A stretch of 64,000 nucleotides of DNA. Source: Halobaculum magnesiiphilum (lineage in GTDB: Archaea > Halobacteriota > Halobacteria > Halobacteriales > Haloferacaceae). Location of the stretch: contig NZ_CP081958.1 of NCBI RefSeq assembly GCF_019823105.1, positions 1,488,001 through 1,552,000 of the forward strand, read 5' to 3'. Position numbers and translations under genes: made by a program. Below, one piece after another: positions 53,723 to 61,197 of the stretch. Every line of letters starts with the position of its first letter. Position 1 is the stretch's first letter. The notes under the pieces are model-generated. The model was not told the origin of the DNA. It was given only the letters and a program-made list of their open reading frames with translations, and did no database searches.

Positions 53723-53983
53723 ATGCCCCACCGAACCGGTATCTCGCACGCCGTCGCCGCGTTGGCGGCGATGGTGTCGGCCTCGTATCTGAAGGACGTC
53801 CTGAAGCACCTCGTGAGCGCGCGCGAACTCGTCGCGTACGCCAACGCTGCGGGCGTCCATCTCGTCGACCGTGTCGGCGCGGCGGCCGCGACCGACGCGG
53901 TGGCCGGCGTGGCCGCCGCCGGGCTCCTCGTCGTCCTCACGTTCGTGTGGGGGTGGGCGTACCACCACCGCGTTATCGGGTGA
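53723..53983 (+). CDS. Small membrane protein of unknown function
   Basis: An 86-residue protein, MPHRTGISHAVAALAAMVSA. It has an N-terminal hydrophobic stretch, an amphipathic middle (YLKDVLKHLVSARELVAYAN) and a strong C-terminal helix (VAAAGLLVVLTFVWGWAY). A good TATA box supports expression. No family recognised. Its stop (TGA, 53981-53983) abuts the stop of the convergent Nmad3-like gene with no gap. Confidence 0.65.
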   Translation: MPHRTGISHAVAALAAMVSASYLKDVLKHLVSARELVAYANAAGVHLVDRVGAAAATDAVAGVAAAGLLVVLTFVWGWAYHHRVIG

Positions 53984-54742
53984 TCACGCCGGCCAGTCGG
54001 CCGGATCCGCGTCGATCCGCTCGCGCAGCGTCGCGGTCGCGTCGGCGTCGTACCGGAGGACGCGCCGCCACCACGGGCCCTTCCCCGAATCGGCCGAGAG
54101 ATCGGTGACCAGCCGGTTCGCGTCGGCGCCGCCGGCGGGCGTCGACAGCGGGACCGCGCGGTCGAACAGCCGCGAGCCGTCGGGGTCGCCGCGGACGACC
54201 ACCGCGGCGTCGAACGACTCGCGGCGGGCGTGCGCGTTCGAGGCGAACCGCTCCCGGGTCGCCGCGTCGGATTTCCGGTACTCGTCGCCGGTGAGCACCT
54301 CCGCGACGCGGAACTCGCCGATCAGGAAACAGCCCCAGTCGGGTGGCAGCCAGTCGACGCGGTTGGCTCGGGCGGGGCGGTCGGCGCGGTTTGCGCGGTC
54401 CGCGTCCTCGTCGCTGACGGTCAACGTCGCGTAAAATAGGAGGGAGTCGCCGGGCTCCAGCGCGGAGATCGGTCGGGCCTTGACGCCGTAGGGATCGCCG
54501 TAGGTGTACGCCTCGCGGCCGAGCGCGCCCGCGAACTCCGGATCGAGGTGGACCGGGCGGTCGACCGCGTCGTCGGGGACGTACGCGGCGAGGTCGAGGT
54601 CGGCGTAGGTGGGGACCGGCCCGGCGGTCGGCTCGCGCTCGGGGATCGGGACGTAGACGAACGAGCCGTCCGGGTACACCGGCCCGCGACGACCCGGGAG
54701 GTTCGTGTTGGCGGCGACGTTGATGGCGACCGCGCGGGGCAT
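53984..54742 (-). CDS. Nmad3-like nucleotide-modification-associated protein
   Basis: A 252-residue protein. The start AVAINVAANTNLPGRRGPVYPDGSFVYVPIPE (key RGPVYPDGSF and VPIPE), then HLDPEFAGAL, TYGDPYG, LEPGDSLLFYATL, WGCFLIGEFRV and a late AVPLS match what I recall of the Nmad3 family, predicted to bind or modify nucleotides and often linked to phage DNA modification. Here it stands alone among housekeeping genes. An Arg/Asn-rich insert (about 110-128) has repeated ANR/RAD units. Activity is inference only. Confidence 0.7.
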   Translation of the reverse strand: MPRAVAINVAANTNLPGRRGPVYPDGSFVYVPIPEREPTAGPVPTYADLDLAAYVPDDAVDRPVHLDPEFAGALGREAYTYGDPYGVKARPISALEPGDSLLFYATLTVSDEDADRANRADRPARANRVDWLPPDWGCFLIGEFRVAEVLTGDEYRKSDAATRERFASNAHARRESFDAAVVVRGDPDGSRLFDRAVPLSTPAGGADANRLVTDLSADSGKGPWWRRVLRYDADATATLRERIDADPADWPA

Positions 54743-54826
54743 GCGATCGCGTTGCGGCGGCGACGGCTTAGCGTCGGCGACCGCGGCGCGTGTCGGCCGC
54801 CGTTCGCCTCGCCCGACCGTCAGCCG

Positions 54827-54986
54827 TGGTTCGCTTCGCTACCGCTCGGCAACCCACGCCGAGACACTTCTCGCTGCGCTCGAACCGACTCGTCTACTAT
54901 CAGTCGCTACGCTCCTGATACCACCTGAAGACTGCACTCGCTTCGCTCGGTTGTCTTCCGTAGTTTGCCTCGCTACCGCTCGGCAA
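54827..54986. repeat. Copy of the rdgB 3' end plus core-type hairpins
   Basis: The rdgB stop region (cgctaccgctcggcaa, 54971-54986) recurs with few changes at 54837-54852, 134 bases further downstream of the gene. Between them lie hairpins with inverse core sequences: TATCAG/CTGATA around TCGCTACGCTC (54898-54920), GAAGAC/GTCTTC around TCGCTTCGCTC (54927-54958) and the core TCGCTGCGCTC at 54871-54881. This fills the 230-base gap beyond rdgB. Confidence 0.8.
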
Positions 54987-55602
54987 ACCACACCCCGAAC
55001 TTCTCCAACGCCCGCCCGCGGTGGGAGATCGCGTTCTTCTCTGCGGCGTCCATCTCGGCGAACGTCGACCCGTCGTACTCGAAGATCGGGTCGTAGCCGA
55101 AGCCGCCGTCGCCGCGCGCCTCGACGATCTCGCCGCAGACGACGCCCTCGAACAGCTTGACGGGGAGCGGCTCGGTCTCCGCGTCGTCGCGCTCGGCCCC
55201 CGTCGCGGCCGCTGCGACGCGGTCGTCGCGGTCGACGGGGTCGGGGGAGGCGTCGAACGGCTCGCCGTCGCAGTACGCGAGCACGCAGCGGAACGAGGCC
55301 CGGCGGTCGTCGAGCTCGGCGTCGACGAGTCGACGGACGGCCTCGACGCCGATCGTGTCCTCGACGTACGCGGAGTACGGGCCGGGGAAGCCGTCGAACC
55401 CGCGGACGAACAGGCCGGCGTCGTCGACGAGCACCGGCTCGCCGGCGTGGCGGTACGCCTCGCGGGCGCCGCGGGCGGCGATCGGCGCGAGGTCGTCGGC
55501 CTGGATCTCCGTGTAGTCGAAGTCGAGCTGGGAGACCTCGTCGCCGAGGTACTCGCGGGCCTCGCGGACCTTCCCGGGGTTCGTCGTGACGTAGCGGAGC
55601 AT
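54973..55602 (-). CDS. rdgB: XTP/dITP diphosphatase
   Basis: A 209-residue Ham1-type house-cleaning NTPase that removes inosine and xanthosine triphosphates. The start LRYVTTNPGKVREAREYL carries the TNPGK motif, VLVDDAGLFV the SEDSGL-equivalent, GYDPIFEY the FGYDP loop and EKNAISHRGRAL the ISHR end. An acidic insert (about 120-145) is halophile-typical. It ends GVWFAER; a copy of its 3' end lies further downstream. Confidence 0.93.
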   Translation of the reverse strand: MLRYVTTNPGKVREAREYLGDEVSQLDFDYTEIQADDLAPIAARGAREAYRHAGEPVLVDDAGLFVRGFDGFPGPYSAYVEDTIGVEAVRRLVDAELDDRRASFRCVLAYCDGEPFDASPDPVDRDDRVAAAATGAERDDAETEPLPVKLFEGVVCGEIVEARGDGGFGYDPIFEYDGSTFAEMDAAEKNAISHRGRALEKFGVWFAER

Positions 55603-55735
55603 ACTCGCGCTCGGGTCGGCCGCGGCAAAGCGGCGTCGATGTGGCTGGCCGCGGCGACACCCCGGCCGTCACAGGTCACGGCAGGGACGGCCACCCCCGG
55701 GAGCCTTTTGACGCGGCGGAGCCGACGAGTGGACG

Positions 55736-56455
55736 ATGAGTCACGAGCGCCCCGGCGACGGCCGTGACGACGAGGACCGCGCCCGGGGGCGGGATCGACC
55801 GGTCGGCACCCGTCGCGCCGACCGCGAGGCGGAGGTCGGCGAGCCCGTGGTCCGGGGCGACCCCGCGGTCACCGGCGAGCGTGCCGAGCGCGCGGCCCGG
55901 TTCGACCCCGACGACGACGAGAGCCTCGCCGAGGCCGCCGAGACCGTCCGCCGGTTCGCCAGCGAGGCCGTCGCCGGCGACGACAACGTCGTCATGCTGC
56001 GCGGGGCCGCCGCCTGCGCCGCGCTCGTGCGCGGCCACGGCTCGTACAAGGCCGCCGCCGAGGCCGCCGGCGACGGCGTCCAGGTGTCGTTCATCCGCAA
56101 GTGGGCCCGCGTGCACGACCTTCCCGAATCGGTCCGCCGGCACGTCGCCCGCGGCCACATCGCGCCGACGGCCGCGAAACACATCGCGCGCGTCGCCGGC
56201 GACGCGCGCTTCGACCTCGCGTGGGCGGTCCTCGACGCCGGCCTCACCGTCCGCGAGGTGCGCCGCGCGGCCAGCGCGATCAACGACGGCACCGCCCCCG
56301 AGGCGGCGCTCCGGGCCGAAGGTGTCACCCCCGGAACCCTCAACGTCGACCTCCCGCTCGACGTTTACCGCCGGCTTCGTGACCGCGCGTCGCTGGAGAA
56401 CCGCGACCCGGGCGACGTGATCGCCGACTCGCTCGACGCCGCCCGGGAGGACTGA
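55736..56455 (+). CDS. ParB-like HTH protein (DUF7119-like)
   Basis: A 239-residue protein. The first 60 residues are charged low complexity. Residues about 90-190 read like the central DNA-binding part of ParB/KorB: SYKAAAEAAGDGVQVSFIRKWARVHDLPESVRRHV (cited in parts), then GHIAPTAAKHIARVAGD and GLTVREVRRAASAIN. The C-terminal LPLDVYRRLRDRASLENRDPGD looks like a small dimerisation helix. No ParA is near. Function unknown; DNA binding is inference. Confidence 0.75.
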   Translation: MSHERPGDGRDDEDRARGRDRPVGTRRADREAEVGEPVVRGDPAVTGERAERAARFDPDDDESLAEAAETVRRFASEAVAGDDNVVMLRGAAACAALVRGHGSYKAAAEAAGDGVQVSFIRKWARVHDLPESVRRHVARGHIAPTAAKHIARVAGDARFDLAWAVLDAGLTVREVRRAASAINDGTAPEAALRAEGVTPGTLNVDLPLDVYRRLRDRASLENRDPGDVIADSLDAARED

Positions 56456-56508
56456 CCGACCGATCCCGTCGGCTACGTCGCGGTCGCGTCACCGTCGCCC
56501 GCGACGGC

Positions 56509-57777
56509 TCAGTCGGTCGCGAGGAACCGCGCGGCGGCGTCACGGATCACGGTTCTGGCCGTCTCCACGTCCGTCCAGCGGACCGTCTCGTCGGGGAAGT
56601 GCGCCCGCTCGACGCTCCCGGGCCCGAACACGACCGTCGGGACCCCGGCGGCGACGTAGTGGCGGTTGTCCGCGCCGTACGTCGCGCCGACGGGTGCGGT
56701 GTCGGACAGTCCCGCGTCGGTCATCGCCGCCCGAAGCGACCGGACGACGGGTTCGTCGGCGCCGATCTCCGCGGGCTCGAACATGATCGAGAAGCGCTCG
56801 AACTCGGGTGGGTGTTCGCGCAGCCAGTCGTCCTCCGCCACGATCCGTGCGAGCCGTTCCTCGAACTCCGCCTCCACCTCGTCGACGGTCTCGCCGGGCG
56901 CGACGCCGATCCGCCACTCGGCGGTCAGCGTTCCCGGCACGGTCGAGGCCCACGACCCCGCCTCGACACGGCCGCAGACGACGGGCCACGGCACGTCGAA
57001 CCCCTCGTACAGCGGATGGGTGACGCGCTCGCACCGCTCGGCCTCCAGGTCGGTGAACCCCCGCCTGATCTCCTCGAACAGCGGGAGGGTGTCGACGCCG
57101 TTCCACCGCGTCGCGGCGTGGGCGCTCCGGCCCGCGATCTCCAGACGCTTCATCACGGTTCCCTCCGTCGCCGTGACGGCGCGGAGTTCGGTCGGCTCCG
57201 CGACGAGGGCGGCGTCGCGGTCGAACGGGTACGGCGAGTCGAGCGCCGCCGCGGCCGCGCCGATGCCGCCCTCCTCCTCGCCGGCGACCGCCTCGACGAC
57301 GACCCGGCCGTCGATGTTCAGATCGCCCGAATCGACCGCCTCCCGGAGGTCGAGCGCGGCGTGGACGCAGGCGGCGACGGCGGCCTTCATGTCGACGGCG
57401 CCGCGGCAGGTGAGCGTCTCCGCGCCGTCGTCGGCCACGCCCCACACGGGGTCGAAGGGGTCGCTCGTCCAGAGGTCGTCGTCCGCGGGAACCACGTCGA
57501 GGTGGCCGTTGAGGACGATCGTTCGGCCGGCGTCGGGGTCGCCGAACGGGAGAACGCCCGCGACGCTCGGACGCCCGGCCGCGTCGATGTCGGCCGGATC
57601 GTCCGGGAACGACGGGTGTTCGGCGAGGCGTTCGGGGTCGGCCTCCCAGGAGTACGTCTCGAAGCCGGCGTCGGCAAGGCGGTCGCGGAGCCACTGGGCG
57701 GCGGCCGCCTCGTCGCCGTCGGTCGTCTCAAACGAGCACAGCCGGGTCGCGAGGTCCCGGAGGTCGGGGACGGTCAT
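56509..57777 (-). CDS. M20 family metallopeptidase (ArgE/DapE-like)
   Basis: A 422-residue M20 amidohydrolase. Metal ligands: LNGHLDVVPADD (His, Asp), CRGAVDMKAAVAA (bridging Asp), GEEEGGIGAAA (Glu pair), VAEPTELRA and the late His in VERAHFPDE. The lid domain (about 190-310) has the SAHAATRW dimer motif. It could be acetylornithine deacetylase, succinyl-diaminopimelate desuccinylase or a peptidase; the family alone cannot decide. Confidence 0.87.
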   Translation of the reverse strand: MTVPDLRDLATRLCSFETTDGDEAAAAQWLRDRLADAGFETYSWEADPERLAEHPSFPDDPADIDAAGRPSVAGVLPFGDPDAGRTIVLNGHLDVVPADDDLWTSDPFDPVWGVADDGAETLTCRGAVDMKAAVAACVHAALDLREAVDSGDLNIDGRVVVEAVAGEEEGGIGAAAAALDSPYPFDRDAALVAEPTELRAVTATEGTVMKRLEIAGRSAHAATRWNGVDTLPLFEEIRRGFTDLEAERCERVTHPLYEGFDVPWPVVCGRVEAGSWASTVPGTLTAEWRIGVAPGETVDEVEAEFEERLARIVAEDDWLREHPPEFERFSIMFEPAEIGADEPVVRSLRAAMTDAGLSDTAPVGATYGADNRHYVAAGVPTVVFGPGSVERAHFPDETVRWTDVETARTVIRDAAARFLATD

Positions 57778-57878
57778 GGGTGCCGGTCGGCGGCCGTCGA
57801 TAAGGTCGTGTGGGTGGCGGCCGGGCCGTCGCCGTCGTTCGTAAACGCTTATGCGCGCACGACGGTATGGTCGGATGA

Positions 57879-57986
57879 GGGCTGGTAGCTCAGTTAGGGA
57901 GAGCGTCCGGCTTTTAACCCGTTCGGACGGCGCGTGCGTGCGGGGAGGTCACCGGACGGTCGGGGGTTCGAATCCCTCCCAGCCCG
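57879..57986 (+). tRNA. tRNA-Lys (anticodon UUU) with a 34-base intron
   Basis: Exons 57879-57916 and 57951-57986 give a 74-base tRNA. The acceptor stem is GGGCTGG/CCAGCCC. The anticodon stem TCCGG/CCGGA closes the loop CTTTTAA, giving UUU. The T arm is GGGGG-TTCGAAT-CCCTC and the discriminator is G. The intron (57917-57950) lies between positions 37 and 38. A bulge-helix-bulge forms: central helix CTTT/GAGG, bulges TAA and TCA, and intron stem CCCG/CGGG. A tRNA splicing endonuclease should remove it. Confidence 0.94.
57917..57950 (+). other. Canonical-position archaeal tRNA intron (BHB type)
   Basis: 34 bases, starting acccgttcgg and ending ggggaggtc, inserted after A37. The cleavage sites fall after the second base of each 3-base bulge (TA|A and TC|A). 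The two flanking helices, CTTT/GAGG and CCCG/CGGG, are continuous, as the archaeal splicing endonuclease requires. Confidence 0.88.
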
Positions 57987-58141
57987 CTATTCCTGCGAGC
58001 GTCAGCGAGCAGTGAATAGCGCCCGCTGGAGGGATTCGAAGTAGACGGCGGCGAGCGAAGCGAGCCGACGGCGTGGTTCGAATCCCTCCCAGCCCGTTTC
58101 TGTGTGCAGCACCGCGACGAGCGAAGCGAGGAGCCGCGGTG
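57987..58141. repeat. tRNA-Lys trailer elements with inverted and direct tRNA copies
   Basis: First a hairpin with arms CGCTATTC/GAATAGCG around a loop holding GAGCGTCAGCGA (57985-58021, sharing the last tRNA bases). Then the antisense T arm GGAGGGATTCGAA (58028-58040), a core GAGCGAAGCGA (58053-58063) and a direct copy of the last 22 bases of the tRNA (58076-58097). The antisense and direct copies pair over 13 bases without mismatch. A third hairpin CACCGCG/CGCGGTG (58110-58141) again encloses GAGCGAAGCGA. Confidence 0.9.
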
Positions 58142-58153
58142 ACGCTTGCGGTC

Positions 58154-58612
58154 CTATCCCTCGCCGTGGTACGTGCCGTCGTAGTGGCCCTCGTGGTCGG
58201 CGGCCGCGAGAACGAACTGCGCCACGCGGGCGCCGGGTTCGATCTCGATCCGGTGGCCCACCTGAAGCAGTCCCTCGCCGCGGCCCTCGTAGCCGGCGTC
58301 CCACACCGCGGTGTTCAGCATACAGGAGTTGCGCAGCAGCGTCGACCGCGGGTAGACGAAGCCGACGTGGTCGTCGGGGATCCGCAGGTGCTCGCCGTAC
58401 TGCAGCACGTACGCGCCGGGGTCGAGGCAGTACAGGCCGTCCTCCGGCTCGATCTCGGCCCGGTCACCGACGCGCTTCCCGTCGCGGGTGATCCGGCCCG
58501 CTTCGGTCTGTTCGTACAGCGCGTCGACGGTCAGGTCGACGCCGTTCGGCTGGATCTGGTCGTCGTCGACGGGGTCGATGTGGTCCGCGACGGCGGCACC
58601 CGATTCGAACAT
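58154..58612 (-). CDS. dcd: dCTP deaminase/dUTPase family protein
   Basis: A 152-residue trimeric nucleotide hydrolase. DDDQIQPNGVDLTVD, YPRSTLLRNSCML and AVWDAGYEGRGEGLLQV are the Dcd signature blocks; ARVAQFVLA follows. It deaminates dCTP to dUTP, possibly with dUTPase activity as in archaeal bifunctional forms. The protein is shorter than E. coli Dcd. ATG 58612 (MFESGAAVADHIDP) is preferred over a longer start with a non-conserved 15-residue lead. Confidence 0.88.
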   Translation of the reverse strand: MFESGAAVADHIDPVDDDQIQPNGVDLTVDALYEQTEAGRITRDGKRVGDRAEIEPEDGLYCLDPGAYVLQYGEHLRIPDDHVGFVYPRSTLLRNSCMLNTAVWDAGYEGRGEGLLQVGHRIEIEPGARVAQFVLAAADHEGHYDGTYHGEG

Positions 58613-58807
58613 ACCCGAGGGAGAGACAGGCCGACCGAAAAGCCCGCCGGTCGACAAGCGACGGTCGAGACGCGGATGCGACCGTCCACGAACGACGGCG
58701 AGGAAGGATCATTCGACCAGAATGTGAGGCAATATTCGCGTCGGCTGTGCAATAATTACCGGACGGAGCGGCAGTCTATCACGAACGTCAGGGTGAGAAC
58801 TCGCCGG

Positions 58808-58817
58808 ATTTATATCC
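58808..58817 (+). promoter_or_regulatory. TATA box of the aconitase gene
   Basis: atttatatcc lies 25-34 bases before ATG 58842. The whole region 58715-58820 is AT-richer than its neighbours and also includes a second AT cluster (caataattacc, about 58750), which could serve dcd on the other strand. Confidence 0.75.
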
Positions 58818-58841
58818 GCAGAGCGAAGATACGCGGACGAT

Positions 58842-60827
58842 ATGGGACAGACGATTACGGAGCAGATTCTCGACGATCACCTCGTCGAGGGCGAGCTGAC
58901 ACCCGGCGAGGAGATCGGGATCGAGATCGACCAGGTCCTCACGCAGGACACGACGGGCACGATGGTGTGGCTGCAGTTCGAGGCGCTGGACCTCGACGAG
59001 GTTCAGACGGAACTGGCCGCGCAGTACTGTGACCACCAGACGTACCAGTTCGACTTCAAGAACACCGACGACCACCGCTTCCTCCGCTCTGCGGCGGGCA
59101 CCTTCGGCGCGTACTTCTCCCGCCCCGGCAACGGCATCTGCCACCAGGTCCACAAGGAGAACTTCGCCGCGCCCGGCAAGACGCTGCTGGGCTCGGACTC
59201 GCACACGCCGACCCCCGGCGGCCTCGGCCAGCTGGCGATCGGCGCGGGCGGCCTCGACATCGCGGTCGCGATGGGCGGCGGCGCCTACTACGTCGAGATG
59301 CCCGAGGTCGTGAACGTCCAGCTGACCGGCGAGCTCCCCGAGTGGGCCACCGCGAAGGACGTCGCGCTCCACCTGCTGGGCGAGCTGACCGTCAAGGGCG
59401 GCGTCGGCAAGGTGCTGGAGTACACCGGCCCGGGCGTCGAGGAGCTCACCATTCCCGAGCGGACGACCATCACGAACCTCGGCACCGAGCTGGGCGCCAC
59501 GTCCTCGATCTTCGGCACCGACGAGAAGACGAAGGACTGGCTGGCGCGCCAGGACCGCGAGGAGGAGTACGTCGACCTCTCGCCCGACGAGGACGCCGAG
59601 TACGCCGAGACCATCGAGGTCGACCTCTCGTCGCTGGAGCCGCTCATCGCCAAGCCGTCGATGCCCGACAACGTCGTGCCCGTCCGCGAGGTCGCGGGCG
59701 AGGACGTCGAGCAGGTCATCATCGGCTCCTGTACGAACGGCGCCTACGAGGACATCCTCCCCGGCGCGAAGATGCTGAAGGGCCGTGAGGTCGCCAAGAA
59801 GACCGAGATGATCGTCGCGCCCGGTTCCAAGCAGGCCTCCGAGATGCTCGCCCGCGAGGGCTGGACGGCCGAGATGATGGCCGCCGGCGTCAACTTCTCC
59901 GAGGCGACGTGTGGCGCCTGTATCGGCATCGGCCACGTGCCCGCCTCCGACTCCGTGTCGCTGCGGACGTTCAACCGCAACTTCGAGGGCCGCTCGGGCA
60001 TCGAGGACGACTCGGTGTTCCTCTGCTCGCCCGAGGTCGCCACGGCGGCGGCCATCGCCGGCGAGATCGTCGACCCGCGCGACCTGGCCGACGAGCTCGG
60101 CGACCTGGAGGCGCCCGGTCTCGAGATGGGCACCAAGTACGGTCCCGGCATGGGCGAGTCCGACCCGGACATCATCAGCCCCGACGAGGCCGTCGACGAC
60201 GACCTCATCAAGGGCCCGAACATCGGCGACGTGCCCCTGAAGGACGAGCTCGCCTCCGATATCGAGGGCGAGGCGCTCCTGAAGATGGAGGACAACATCA
60301 CGACCGACCACATCATCCCGGCGACGGCGGACATCCTCAAGTTCCGCTCGAACATCGAGAAGCTCTCGGAGTTCACGCTGAGCCGCGTCGACGACACGTT
60401 CGCCCAGCGCGCGCTGGACGCCGACGGCGGCTTCCTCGTGGCCGGCGAGAACTACGGCCAGGGCTCCTCGCGTGAGCACGCGGCCCTGTGCCCGATGTTC
60501 CTCGGCGTGGAGGGCGTGCTCGCACAGAGCTTCGCCCGCATCCACAAGGCGAACCTGTTCAACTTCGGTCTCGTCCCCCTCACCATCGACGAGGAGACGT
60601 ACGAGAGGATCGACCAGGGCGACGACGTCGAGATCGTCGACGACGTGGGCGAGGGCGTCCGCAACGGCGCCACCGAGTTCACGGTCCGCGTGAACGACGA
60701 CTGGGAGGCCACGGCGCACCTCGACGCCTCCGAGCGCGAGCGCAAGATCCTCGCGGCCGGCGGGAAGCTCTCGTGGACGAAGCAGCAGCACGAGTCAGGC
60801 AGCGGCGCGGCGCCCGCTGACGACTAA
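58842..60827 (+). CDS. acnA: Aconitate hydratase
   Basis: A 661-residue [4Fe-4S] enzyme interconverting citrate and isocitrate in the TCA cycle. The cluster cysteines are in IIGSCTNGAYED and ATCGACIGIG. LLGSDSHTPTPGGLG and the C-terminal swivel domain GENYGQGSSREHAALCP bind substrate. It is shorter than bacterial AcnA (about 890) and matches the compact LeuC-like aconitase found in haloarchaea. It is probably monocistronic; the 370-base region behind it is filled with hairpins. Confidence 0.93.
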   Translation: MGQTITEQILDDHLVEGELTPGEEIGIEIDQVLTQDTTGTMVWLQFEALDLDEVQTELAAQYCDHQTYQFDFKNTDDHRFLRSAAGTFGAYFSRPGNGICHQVHKENFAAPGKTLLGSDSHTPTPGGLGQLAIGAGGLDIAVAMGGGAYYVEMPEVVNVQLTGELPEWATAKDVALHLLGELTVKGGVGKVLEYTGPGVEELTIPERTTITNLGTELGATSSIFGTDEKTKDWLARQDREEEYVDLSPDEDAEYAETIEVDLSSLEPLIAKPSMPDNVVPVREVAGEDVEQVIIGSCTNGAYEDILPGAKMLKGREVAKKTEMIVAPGSKQASEMLAREGWTAEMMAAGVNFSEATCGACIGIGHVPASDSVSLRTFNRNFEGRSGIEDDSVFLCSPEVATAAAIAGEIVDPRDLADELGDLEAPGLEMGTKYGPGMGESDPDIISPDEAVDDDLIKGPNIGDVPLKDELASDIEGEALLKMEDNITTDHIIPATADILKFRSNIEKLSEFTLSRVDDTFAQRALDADGGFLVAGENYGQGSSREHAALCPMFLGVEGVLAQSFARIHKANLFNFGLVPLTIDEETYERIDQGDDVEIVDDVGEGVRNGATEFTVRVNDDWEATAHLDASERERKILAAGGKLSWTKQQHESGSGAAPADD

Positions 60828-60829
60828 AG

Positions 60830-61049
60830 CGAGGTCGAGCGCAGCGAGACCTCGGTCTGACGGCGGCGAGGTGTGTGCGGCCGACCTCCGGTCGGCCGCA
60901 CGGCCCGAGCCGCCCACGAAGAACCGCTTTTCGGATGAGGGTTTCCTCGGCCGCCTTCGGCGGCCTGCGGGAACCCTCATTGAAAACCCGTTCATGTCGT
61001 CGGATTCCGCAGGAATCCGACTGCTGACGGGAAATCTTCGATTTCCCGT
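60830..61049. repeat. Array of five perfect palindromes downstream of aconitase
   Basis: In order: CGAGGTC arms around GAGCGCAGCGA (60830-60854); 11-bp arms TGCGGCCGACC with loop TCC (60876-60900); ATGAGGGTT outer arms with inner GGCCGCC-TTC (60935-60980); GTCGGATTCC with loop GCA (60999-61021); and ACGGGAAATC with loop TTC (61027-61049). They start right at the acnA stop and occupy nearly all of the gap to 61050. No gene is present. Bases 61050-61197 hold only a weaker GGGCC/GGCCC repeat and the promoter of rimI. Confidence 0.9.
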
Positions 61050-61165
61050 AATGCCAAAACTGCCGCTCGCTCGGGCCTAACGGCCCTCGCTCGCGGTACG
61101 CTACGTCGGCCGCGCCGCACCGCAACACACTATGGAGATGCCGCTTCATCGGTCGTCCGCCAGTT

Positions 61166-61174
61166 CACTTATCC
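61166..61174 (+). promoter_or_regulatory. TATA-like site of rimI
   Basis: cacttatcc lies about 25-30 bases before the GTG at 61198, supporting a leaderless start there and not at the ATG of 61132. Confidence 0.55.
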
Positions 61175-61197
61175 CTACAACCTCCAAAGGGCGGGTC

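Noticed and set aside
58076-58097. A second tRNA-Lys
   Set aside because: Only the T-arm and acceptor 3' half are copied; the rest of a cloverleaf is missing.
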